This document shows, piece by piece, positions 7,329-14,068 of a DNA stretch of 15,292 bases. The stretch is from DATEOR01 sp046734455 (GTDB lineage: Bacteria > Actinomycetota > Thermoleophilia > Gaiellales > Gaiellaceae): the NCBI GenBank assembly GCA_046734455.1, contig JBKPRJ010000052.1, positions 1 to 15,292 of the forward strand, read 5' to 3'. The notes under the pieces were generated by a model that was given only the letters and a program-made list of their open reading frames with translations, searched no databases and was not told the origin of the DNA. The position numbers and the translations under genes are program-made. Every line of letters begins with the position of its first letter. The first letter of the stretch is position 1.

Positions 7329-8329
7329 ACCCGGATGCAGGCGGCGCGATGCTCCGGGTCGGTCGATGCTGCCGGGCGCCGGAGCTCGGGATCAACGGTC
7401 TTGCAATCGGGGATCGCCATCGGGCAGCGCGGCTGGAAGCGGCACCATGGCGGGATGTGGATCGAGTTCGGCGTCTCGCCGCGAAGGATCTGAGGCGTCA
7501 CGCGTTCGCGGGGGTCGCGCTTGGGCACGACCGAGAGGAGGGCCCGCGTGTACGGATGCTGCGGGTTTTCGATCACATCGCGCGTCGGCCCCTCCTCGAC
7601 GATCCGGCCCAGGTACATGACGGCGATCCGGTCGGCGTAATGGGCGGCCGTGGAGAGGTCATGCGTGATCATCAGCACTGCGAGCCCCTTGTCGCGGAGC
7701 TCGTCGAGGATCGAGAGGATGCCGGCGCGAACGGAGACGTCCAGCATCGAGACGGGCTCGTCTGCGACGAGCAGCTCGGGGCCGAGGACGAGTGTCGCGG
7801 CGATCGCGACGCGCTGGCGCTGCCCGCCCGAGAGCTCGTGGGGATAGCGGTTGATGTAGAGCTCGGCCGGAGTCAGGCCCGCAAGTTCGAGCGCTTTCTT
7901 CACCTCGTCTCGCCGCTCCTGACGGGAGCCGATCTTGTGCACTTCGAGCGGCTCCTCGATGGTCGCGCCCACGCGGAACCGGGGGTCGAGAGACTCGTAG
8001 GGGTCCTGATAGACGATCTGCATCCGGCGGCGGAGCGGCCGAAGCTCCCTGGTCGAGAGCCCAGTGATCTCCTGGCCGTCGAAGCGGATCGAACCGCCGC
8101 TCGTCTCGAGCAGCCGTAGCACGGACTGAGCGGTCGATGTCTTTCCGCAACCGGACTCGCCGACGAGGGCGAGCATCTCGCCGCGATCGAGCGAGAACGA
8201 GACACCGTCGACCGCCCGCACTTCGAGCTTTGGCTCGCGGGTGACTGCGCCGACGATTCCGCGGCCGACCGGGTAGCGGGCGACGAGGTCCTCGACCTCG
8301 AGCAGGGAGTGCGAGCCGTTGGTACTCAC
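7325..8329 (-). CDS. Peptide ABC importer ATPase, OppF/DppF type
   Basis: This 334-residue nucleotide-binding subunit supplies energy to the peptide importer encoded upstream. The Walker A motif is GESGCGKTS (57-65), the Q-loop is Q108, the signature LSGGQ is at 166-170, Walker B is LLVADE (186-191) and the switch His is H223. The C-terminal oligopeptide-transporter extension begins at HPYTRALLS (258-266). It holds C296, C302, C309 and C331, the spacing seen in Opp/Dpp ATPases that can bind an Fe-S cluster. GTG 8329 is the start because it overlaps the upstream stop (GTGA) and gives an LLEVEDL N-terminus. The frame extends to 8422 but only with arginine- and proline-rich shadow sequence. It is the last gene of the operon. 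Opp and Dpp specificity cannot be separated from this subunit. Confidence 0.95.
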   Translation of the reverse strand: MSTNGSHSLLEVEDLVARYPVGRGIVGAVTREPKLEVRAVDGVSFSLDRGEMLALVGESGCGKTSTAQSVLRLLETSGGSIRFDGQEITGLSTRELRPLRRRMQIVYQDPYESLDPRFRVGATIEEPLEVHKIGSRQERRDEVKKALELAGLTPAELYINRYPHELSGGQRQRVAIAATLVLGPELLVADEPVSMLDVSVRAGILSILDELRDKGLAVLMITHDLSTAAHYADRIAVMYLGRIVEEGPTRDVIENPQHPYTRALLSVVPKRDPRERVTPQILRGETPNSIHIPPWCRFQPRCPMAIPDCKTVDPELRRPAASTDPEHRAACIRV

Positions 8330-9309
8330 GCTGTCGCCGGCTCCCGGACGTGGTCGTTCAGATGGCAGGCGGCCACGTGGCGCTCGCCGACCTTCTTCAG
8401 GAGCGGCGTCACCGTCGGGCACGGCTCAAAAGCGCGGTCGCAACGCGGCTGGAAGGGGCACCCGACGATCGGCTTGTCGAGCCGTGGAGGCGCGCCGGGA
8501 ATCGAGGCAACGCGTTCACCGCCCGCGCGCAGGTCCGGAGTCGCGGCGAAGAGCAAGCGCGTGTAGGGGTGCTTCGGGGTGTGGAAGAGCGCGTCGATGG
8601 ACGCTGCTTCGGCGATCTCGCCCGCGTACATGACCGCGGCGCGGTCGCAGACCTGCGCGACGATCGGCAGGTCGTGCGTCACGAGCATGAGAGTGAGATT
8701 GAAATCGGCCGCGAGCGAGACGAGAAGCTCGAGGATCTGGGCCTGCACCATCACGTCGAGCGCCGTGGTCGGCTCGTCGGCGAGGAGCACCTTCGGCTCG
8801 CATGCGAGGGCCATCGCGATCGCAGCTCGCTGCCTCATGCCGCCGGAGAACTCGTGCGGAAACCGATCCGCCCTGTCCCTGGGGATGCCGACGCGCTCGA
8901 GCAGCGCTTCTGCCTGTCGGCGCGCGACCTTGCCCTCGGCGATGCCGTGCAGCTGCATCGGCTCCTCGATCTGCGAGCCGACGGTCTGAACGGGGTTGAA
9001 GGCGTTCATCGCGCCCTGGAAGACCATGGCGATGTCGTTCCAGCGGTGCGGGCTCACCGTCTCCTCGCCGCGCGCGAGGATGTTCTCGCCCTCGAGCCGC
9101 ACCTCCCCGGCCACGGTCGCGTTCGGGGGCAGGAGGCCCATGATCGAGAGCATGGCCGTGGTCTTCCCGCAGCCCGACTCGCCGACCAGACCGAATCGCT
9201 CGCCCGCCTCGAGCTCGAAGCTGATCCCGCGGACGGCGTGCAGCTCGCCTCCACCCGGAAGCTCGAACCAGACGTTGAGATTTTCGACTTCGAGAAGCGG
9301 CGTCGTCAT
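8326..9309 (-). CDS. Peptide ABC importer ATPase, OppD/DppD type
   Basis: This 327-residue partner ATPase has Walker A GESGCGKTT (43-51), Q-loop Q98, signature FSGGM (154-158), Walker B VLLADEP (174-180) and switch His H212. The FSGGM signature is the usual variant in D-type subunits. The C-terminal oligopeptide extension starts at HPYTRLLF (247-254) and holds four cysteines, C284, C290, C297 and C315, in the C-x5-C-x6-C...C pattern associated with an Fe-S site. ATG 9309 overlaps the permease stop by ATGA. An alternative in-frame ATG at 9474 lies within the permease gene and adds only shadow sequence. Together with the F-type subunit it forms the expected heterodimer. Confidence 0.95.
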   Translation of the reverse strand: MTTPLLEVENLNVWFELPGGGELHAVRGISFELEAGERFGLVGESGCGKTTAMLSIMGLLPPNATVAGEVRLEGENILARGEETVSPHRWNDIAMVFQGAMNAFNPVQTVGSQIEEPMQLHGIAEGKVARRQAEALLERVGIPRDRADRFPHEFSGGMRQRAAIAMALACEPKVLLADEPTTALDVMVQAQILELLVSLAADFNLTLMLVTHDLPIVAQVCDRAAVMYAGEIAEAASIDALFHTPKHPYTRLLFAATPDLRAGGERVASIPGAPPRLDKPIVGCPFQPRCDRAFEPCPTVTPLLKKVGERHVAACHLNDHVREPATA

Positions 9310-10268
9310 TCCGCGTCGAGCTTTCCGCGGAGGGGCCGGACCTTGAACCGTCGAACCGAGAGGTGGCCGACCCGCAGACGTGGGTTGAGCGCGTCCTCGA
9401 GGGACTGGCCGAAGAGGGTCGCGCCGAGGACGACGAGGGTGACGCAGAGACCCGGTGGGATGATCGCCCACCACGCGTTGTTGAGGATGGCGTCGTCGTT
9501 GAACGCGTTCTCGATCAGCCTCCCCCAGGAGATGACGCTCGGGTCGCCGAGCCCGAGGAAGGTGATGAACGTCTCCGCGAAGATCGCGTAGGCGACGAGC
9601 AGGACCGTGTTCGCGACGAGCAGCGGGGCGACCTGCGGAAGGATGTGCTTGAAGATCAGGCGCCTGTTCGCTGCGCCGAGTGCGCGCGCCCGTTTCACGT
9701 ACACCCGCTCGCGGACGCTCAGCACCTGCGCGCGGATGAGCCGCGCCGTCGTCGTCCAGTAGATGATCCCGATGATGATGATGATGTTGGTGAGGCTGCG
9801 GCCGAAGAGTGCCGCGGCGACGATCATGAGCGGGATGTCGGGGATGACGATCACGTAGTCCGTCATCCGCATGAGCGTGACATCGACTTTCCCTCCGTAG
9901 AACCCGGCGAACAGCCCGACGGTGCCGCCGATGAAGGCCGACACGAGCGCGGCGCAGAAGCCGACGAGCAGGGAGACCCGCGTCCCGGCGATCAGGAGCT
10001 TGACCATGTCTGCGCCCCCGCCGTCGAGGCCGATCGGGTGGGAGGCGCTCGGGGGCTCGAAGATCGGGCCGACCTTCTCCTTCGGATCGCCGCTCAGGAA
10101 GAACGGCGAGAGAACCGCCACGAGGACGAAGAACGCGATGATGGCCAGCCCCGCGATCGCGGTCGGCTCGCGCAGGGCGATCTGGCGGATCGAGCCGGGG
10201 CGCCGCGACGCGGAGACATCGACGCCTTCAGTGGCGGCAGCCGCGCCGCCCTGGATGGACGCGCTCAT
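9306..10268 (-). CDS. Peptide ABC importer permease, OppC/DppC type
   Basis: This 320-residue inner-membrane subunit has an N-terminal cytoplasmic stretch (1-30), then hydrophobic segments at about 36-57, 98-122, 138-155, 160-172, 216-238 and 265-288. The cytoplasmic coupling (EAA) loop is at about 191-212, with RARALGA followed by the typical HILPQ. SHPIGLDGGGADM (76-88) is the C-type periplasmic motif that usually reads HPxGTDxxGRD; here it is altered to GLDGGGADM. ATG 10268 overlaps the preceding permease stop by ATGA, with GAGGG 7 nt before it. The long open frame upstream to 11117 is shadow of the other permease gene. The subunit pairs with the B-type permease to form the channel. Confidence 0.95.
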   Translation of the reverse strand: MSASIQGGAAAATEGVDVSASRRPGSIRQIALREPTAIAGLAIIAFFVLVAVLSPFFLSGDPKEKVGPIFEPPSASHPIGLDGGGADMVKLLIAGTRVSLLVGFCAALVSAFIGGTVGLFAGFYGGKVDVTLMRMTDYVIVIPDIPLMIVAAALFGRSLTNIIIIIGIIYWTTTARLIRAQVLSVRERVYVKRARALGAANRRLIFKHILPQVAPLLVANTVLLVAYAIFAETFITFLGLGDPSVISWGRLIENAFNDDAILNNAWWAIIPPGLCVTLVVLGATLFGQSLEDALNPRLRVGHLSVRRFKVRPLRGKLDAE

Positions 10269-11239
10269 CCCGACACCCTCGGGTCGAGCTTGAAGTAGAG
10301 GAGGTCGGCGAGGAGGTTCGCTCCGATCACGGACAGGGTCAACAGAAGGAAGGCGCCCTGCAGGATCGGGTAGTCCCGCTGGTCGATCGCCTCGACGACT
10401 TCGAGCCCGATTCCCGGATAGGAGAACACGTACTCGATCGTGATCGAGCCGCCGATGATGAATCCGAGCGAGAGCGCGACGAGCGTGACGATCGGGAGCA
10501 GTGCGTTCCTTAGGCCGTGCGTGCGCACCGTCCGCCAGTTCGAGAGCCCCTTCGCGCGCGCGGTGAGGACGTAGTCCTCCCCGAGTGTCTCGAGCATGGC
10601 CGAGCGCACGACGAGCGCATACTCGCCGTAAAGAACGAGGCCGAGCGTCAGCGCGGGCAGAATCATGTGGCGCATGCGGTCCACGAAGACCTCCCACCAG
10701 GAAGCGTCTCCGAGGATCCCGAGCGTCGGATCCTTGATCCCCGCAGTCGGTAGGCCGAGCCAGCCGGCCACGAACAGCACCATCAGGAGCCCGAGCCACT
10801 GGGGCGGCATCGAGTAAAACGCGAGCCCGCTCCAAAGACCGCCCTTGTCGGCCCATGTGCCGCGCCTCCAGGCGCAGACGACGCCGACGAGGATGCCGAA
10901 GACGATCGAGAACGCCGTCCCCAGCGCGACCATCGCCATCGTGTTCTTGATCGGCGGCCAGAGCTCGTGGGTGACCGGCTGCTCGGAGCGGAGCGACTTC
11001 CCCATGTCCCCGTGCGCGAGGTCCTGGAGGTAGAGCTTGTACTGGTCCCACTTGGACTGGTCGAGCCCCAGCTGCTCCCGCTGGTAGTCCTTGAACGCCT
11101 GGGTGCATTGCCGGCACCGCAGAGCGGAGACCGCGTCACCTGAGAGCGTGCGGAAGAGGACGAAGTTCAGCGTGATCGCGACGAAGACAGTGAGCACGGC
11201 AAAAAGCACGCGCTTACTGACGTAGTCGAAACCCCGCAT
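10265..11239 (-). CDS. Peptide ABC importer permease, OppB/DppB type
   Basis: This 324-residue inner-membrane subunit has hydrophobic segments at about 9-29, 98-122, 137-160, 192-213, 246-268 and 291-316. The EAA coupling loop is at 223-250 (YVLTARAKGL followed by RNALLP). The end, FSYPGIGLE to YFKLDPRV, is the normal B-type C-terminus. The loop between the first two membrane segments contains a CxxC pair (C42, C45) just after the first helix, on the expected outer face, which is not part of the general family pattern. ATG 11239 follows the binding-protein gene after a 25-bp gap that holds GGGAGAGG, the only non-overlapping junction in the operon. Confidence 0.95.
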   Translation of the reverse strand: MRGFDYVSKRVLFAVLTVFVAITLNFVLFRTLSGDAVSALRCRQCTQAFKDYQREQLGLDQSKWDQYKLYLQDLAHGDMGKSLRSEQPVTHELWPPIKNTMAMVALGTAFSIVFGILVGVVCAWRRGTWADKGGLWSGLAFYSMPPQWLGLLMVLFVAGWLGLPTAGIKDPTLGILGDASWWEVFVDRMRHMILPALTLGLVLYGEYALVVRSAMLETLGEDYVLTARAKGLSNWRTVRTHGLRNALLPIVTLVALSLGFIIGGSITIEYVFSYPGIGLEVVEAIDQRDYPILQGAFLLLTLSVIGANLLADLLYFKLDPRVSG

Positions 11240-11264
11240 TCGTCCTCTCCCGCTTCGCTTCCTC

Positions 11265-12989
11265 CTATCCGACCTTGTGCGGCCGCGTCCAGTACATCTT
11301 CGCGTAGGCGTTCAGGTGCGGATCCATGCCGTCCCATCCGCTCGTGTGCGCGTCGATGTACTGCTCCTCGACCAGCTGGGTGTAGACCCAGTTGTCGTAG
11401 ATCATCTGCTCCATCTGCTGGACGATCGAGGCGCGCTCCTTCTCGTCAACGGTCGTGCCCTGCTTCTCGTAGAGCGCGTCGTAGTCGGGGTTGTCCCAGC
11501 CCGTGTCGCTCCAGGAGCACCACTGCCCCTTCGTGACGACGGAGAGCATGAAGTCGGGGTCGATGTAGCCGATCCAGTCCCACATGGCGATGTCCCAGCC
11601 GGTGTAGCCCGAGTTCGTCGCCGGGTCGCAGTGGTCGGTCGTCTCGATCTCGTACGCAGCCGTCGAGTCGCCGCCGATCTTCAAGGTCACGTCGACTCCC
11701 GCCTCCGCGAACCCCTCTTTGACGATGTCGAAGGCCCGCGGCCCGTTGAAGTCGAGGGACGTGGGCTGCATGATCTCGTACTGCATCTTGTGCGCCGGCT
11801 GCGCGTACTTGCCGGTGGTCGCCGGCGCGACGCGGATGCCGTCCGGGCCCCGCTTGTAGCCGAGGTCGTCCAGCATGGCGTTTCCTGCGGCGCAGTCATG
11901 CTCGAGCGGCCCGAGATTCTTGTTCTCGTAGAGCGAGATCTTCCCCGGCAGGCTTTCGACCTTCTCTGCGTATCCGTTGAAGACGACCTCGATGAGCTTG
12001 TCTCGGTCGACGCACATCGAGAGTGCTTTCTTCACCTGCGGATCGAGGAGCTCGCGGTTCTTGTCCTTGTAGGGATTCGAGTTCCACGTGATGTTCGTGG
12101 TCTCGGCCCCGGGGATCTGCTGGACCACGATGTTCGAGTCCTTCTTGAGCACGTCGACGGCATTGAACGGCACCTGGTCGACCCAGTCGACCTGGCCGGA
12201 CTTCATGTCGGCGATCATCGAGTCCGCGTTCGTGTAATAGGTGAGCGCCACCGCCTCCACATGCGCTTTCTCGCCCCAGTAGTTCGGGTCTGGGATGAAG
12301 ACGGTCGTGCCCTTCTTCTCGTACTGCTTCAGTGTGAAGGCTCCGCCTGTCACGAAGGATGAAAGGTCGTTTTCCGGGGCATACGTCTTCAGGCCCTTCC
12401 CGTCACCCGTCGCGAACTTGCTCCAGATGTGCTCGGGGACGACGAAGAACTGCTCGAGCTGGGCGAGCACATTCCCGACCGGCGTCTTGTAGTGGAGGAC
12501 GACGGTCGTCGGGTCGGTCGCCTCGGCGTTCTTCAGGTGCGCGAGCGCGGGCGCCATGACTGCGGTCGGCCCGCTCGCGTATTTGGCCGTCGTGTTCGCC
12601 GTCCACGCAACGTCCTCGGCTGTGATCGGCTGGCCGTCGGACCACTTCCCGGACTTGAGGTGAAAGGTCCAGTCCTTGCCGTCAGCCGAAGTGTCCCAGG
12701 AATCGGCGAGGTCGCCGACGATCACGTATTTCCCGTCCTGGAAGTCGTACTGGACGAGCTGGGGGTAGAGCATGATGAAGGCCTGGAACGCCTGGGCCTC
12801 GATGTAGTGGAACGGGTTCAACGAGTCGATGTAGTTGATCGTCCCGACGCGCAGAATGCCGCCCTCCTGGACAGCGCCGGTCTCCGATCCGCCGGATCCG
12901 GTGGCGTTCGTGCTAGATCCTCCGCACGCGGTCAGTGTCAAGGTCATCGCCGCGAGCAGCGCGACGATGACCGGAATCGTCCGTCTCAT
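11265..12989 (-). CDS. Peptide-binding lipoprotein of the ABC importer (SBP family 5)
   Basis: This 574-residue extracytoplasmic solute-binding protein captures the peptide and delivers it to the permeases. It has a signal sequence at 1-21 and a lipobox L19-T20-A21-C22, so C22 is the likely lipid anchor, followed by a Ser/Gly-rich tether to about residue 40. Family 5 features include GILRVG (44-49), the LADSWD...WTFHLKSGKWSDGQPITAEDV region (94-126), and IPDPNYWG (232-239). Four further cysteines, C326, C366, C454 and C491, could form two disulfides outside the membrane. ATG 12989 has GGAGG 5 nt upstream and overlaps the S66 stop by ATGA. Earlier in-frame starts up to 13217 have no signal peptide and lie over the S66 gene. 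Ligand class (dipeptide, oligopeptide, murein peptide, nickel) is not certain. Confidence 0.94.
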   Translation of the reverse strand: MRRTIPVIVALLAAMTLTLTACGGSSTNATGSGGSETGAVQEGGILRVGTINYIDSLNPFHYIEAQAFQAFIMLYPQLVQYDFQDGKYVIVGDLADSWDTSADGKDWTFHLKSGKWSDGQPITAEDVAWTANTTAKYASGPTAVMAPALAHLKNAEATDPTTVVLHYKTPVGNVLAQLEQFFVVPEHIWSKFATGDGKGLKTYAPENDLSSFVTGGAFTLKQYEKKGTTVFIPDPNYWGEKAHVEAVALTYYTNADSMIADMKSGQVDWVDQVPFNAVDVLKKDSNIVVQQIPGAETTNITWNSNPYKDKNRELLDPQVKKALSMCVDRDKLIEVVFNGYAEKVESLPGKISLYENKNLGPLEHDCAAGNAMLDDLGYKRGPDGIRVAPATTGKYAQPAHKMQYEIMQPTSLDFNGPRAFDIVKEGFAEAGVDVTLKIGGDSTAAYEIETTDHCDPATNSGYTGWDIAMWDWIGYIDPDFMLSVVTKGQWCSWSDTGWDNPDYDALYEKQGTTVDEKERASIVQQMEQMIYDNWVYTQLVEEQYIDAHTSGWDGMDPHLNAYAKMYWTRPHKVG

Positions 12990-13990
12990 GCCGTCCTCCC
13001 TTTCTCCCTCTGCGTCGCGAGGGGCTTGCCGCTGTGGATCAATGGGGGCTCGTCGATCGTGAGTGTCCGGGCATCGGCGTCGAGGCTGGCCGGGACGCCG
13101 AGGGGAAGTGTTGCGAGGTTCTTTCCGTGGCCCAAGGGCAGCTTGTATAGCACGGGCACCCCCAGCGGCTCCAGCCTTTGCTCCAGGACGTCCTCGAGGG
13201 ACTTCGTCCTTGGCCACTCGGGCCTATCCTCGCGCCAGTCACATTTCTCCATCTCGCCTACTACGACTCCGCGGACCGCGTCGAGTTTGCCCGCATGGCC
13301 GAGCTGGACGAGCGCGCCGTCGATGTACCAGGGCGGGGCGTCGACGTCCTCGAAGAAGAAGATCGCCCCGTCGAGGTCGATCTCCCACGGTGTGCCCATG
13401 GTCTGCATGAGCAGCCAGAGGCACCCGCCCGCGAGCGGCGCAGAGGCCTTCCCGCCGGCGATCGCGCGGACGTAGGGATCGTCGGGGTCGCGCGGCACGT
13501 CGCCCGCGCCACCGCCGCGCAGGACTTCGAGCAGGCGCGCCTTGGTGAAGGCGGTCCCCTCCTTGTCGCCGACGCCGGCCACGCCCGGCCCGTAGAAGGT
13601 GGCGAGGCCCGTGCGCTGGCGGATCGCAACGTGAAGCGCCGTGATGTCGGAGTAGCCGATGAACGGCTTCGGGTTCGCGGCGATGACGTCGAAGTCGAGA
13701 AAGGGAATCGCCTGCGCCGACCCGTAGCCGCCCTGCATGCAGTGGACGACGTCGACCTCGGGGTCGGCGAAGAGCGCGTTCAGGTCGGCGGCGCGCTCCT
13801 CCGGCGAGCCGGCGACGAAGTCGTCCCGTGCGTCGACGCCCGGTGCGAGCTTGACCCGATAGCCCTGCGACTCCCACCACTCGACGCCGCGAAGGAGGTC
13901 GGAGCGGTTCTCCCAGGGGCTCGCCGGCGCCGGGACTCCGATGGTCCCGCCGTCGGGCAGGGTGCTCGCGAGAAGGGAGGCCGCTTCCAG
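12986..13990 (-). CDS. S66 family peptidase (LD-carboxypeptidase/MccF-like), probable CTG start
   Basis: From CTG 13990 this is a 334-residue serine peptidase of the S66 family, which trims tetrapeptides of murein or cleaves microcin-C-like conjugates. The triad is S114 (FIGYSDITAL), E214 (FFFEDV) and H288 (PLGHGKN), close to the order and spacing of Pseudomonas LdcA. The N-terminal GTIGVPAPASP (15-25) and CMQGGYGSA (84-92) are typical of the family. The first ATG is at 13738, too late: it would remove 84 conserved residues. Between the in-frame TAA at 14009-14011 and that region the only start-like codons are CTG 13990, CTG 13960 and ATC 13942. CTG 13990 lies 7 nt after a TAGATT box. There is no signal peptide, so it is cytoplasmic. 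It is the first gene of the peptide-importer operon; its stop overlaps the next start (ATGA). LdcA or MccF function is undecided. Confidence 0.88.
   Translation of the reverse strand: MEAASLLASTLPDGGTIGVPAPASPWENRSDLLRGVEWWESQGYRVKLAPGVDARDDFVAGSPEERAADLNALFADPEVDVVHCMQGGYGSAQAIPFLDFDVIAANPKPFIGYSDITALHVAIRQRTGLATFYGPGVAGVGDKEGTAFTKARLLEVLRGGGAGDVPRDPDDPYVRAIAGGKASAPLAGGCLWLLMQTMGTPWEIDLDGAIFFFEDVDAPPWYIDGALVQLGHAGKLDAVRGVVVGEMEKCDWREDRPEWPRTKSLEDVLEQRLEPLGVPVLYKLPLGHGKNLATLPLGVPASLDADARTLTIDEPPLIHSGKPLATQREKGRTA
12995..12999 (-). promoter_or_regulatory. Shine-Dalgarno site deciding the binding-protein start
   Basis: GGAGG on the minus strand lies 5 nt before ATG 12989, inside the end of the S66 gene. 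It fixes the binding-protein start, rather than the longer open frame reaching to 13217, and may raise its translation above that of its upstream neighbour. Confidence 0.7.
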
Positions 13991-13997
13991 GGCGTTG

Positions 13998-14003
13998 AAT
14001 CTA
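13998..14003 (-). promoter_or_regulatory. -10 box for the S66-peptide importer operon (leaderless)
   Basis: TAGATT on the minus strand ends 7 nt before CTG 13990, so transcription would begin at or next to the proposed start codon. At 17 bp upstream the sequence is GGGTTA, not a -35 box. The direct repeats at 14005-14024 occupy that space, suggesting a regulator stands in for -35 recognition or blocks it. Confidence 0.55.
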
Positions 14004-14004
14004 C

Positions 14005-14024
14005 CTGCTTAACGTCTGCTTAAC
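14005..14024. promoter_or_regulatory. Two 9-bp direct repeats, candidate response-regulator operator
   Basis: CTGCTTAAC occurs at 14005-14013 and again, exactly, at 14016-14024, with 2 bp between and an 11-bp period. This amounts to one helical turn and is typical of sites bound head-to-tail by OmpR/PhoB-family response regulators. The repeats abut the -10 box of the minus-strand operon (centre about -25 from CTG 13990) and are centred about 54 bp upstream of the HtrA start. One bound dimer could therefore affect both promoters. The regulator's gene is not in the window. Confidence 0.55.
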
Positions 14025-14056
14025 CCCCCGCAACCAGGGCTTCACAGGGCCGGGGC

Positions 14057-14062
14057 TATAAC
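14057..14062 (+). promoter_or_regulatory. -10 box for the HtrA-type protease (leaderless)
   Basis: TATAAC matches the -10 consensus at five of six positions and is followed by 6 nt and then ATG 14069, with no Shine-Dalgarno site between. No -35 element is seen at 16-18 bp upstream, so an activator is plausible. Confidence 0.55.
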
Positions 14063-14068
14063 CGAGCC

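Noticed and set aside
8350..9591. 413-codon open frame on the plus strand opposite the D-type ATPase and permease genes
   Set aside because: It spans two well-identified genes antisense, has no family motif and no plausible start signal.
11277..12362. 361-codon plus-strand open frame opposite the binding protein, and the similar 12429-13475 frame
   Set aside because: Both are antisense shadows rich in Arg, Val, Asp and Leu within clearly coding minus-strand genes.
12990..13217. 76-residue extension of the binding protein
   Set aside because: It would bury the lipoprotein signal peptide inside the protein and overlaps the S66 gene; GGAGG marks ATG 12989 instead.
13239..13880. 213-codon minus-strand frame starting at GTG 13880 as an alternative gene
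   Set aside because: It is a different frame of the S66 gene, arginine- and glycine-rich with no motif; the S66 frame carries the conserved residues throughout.
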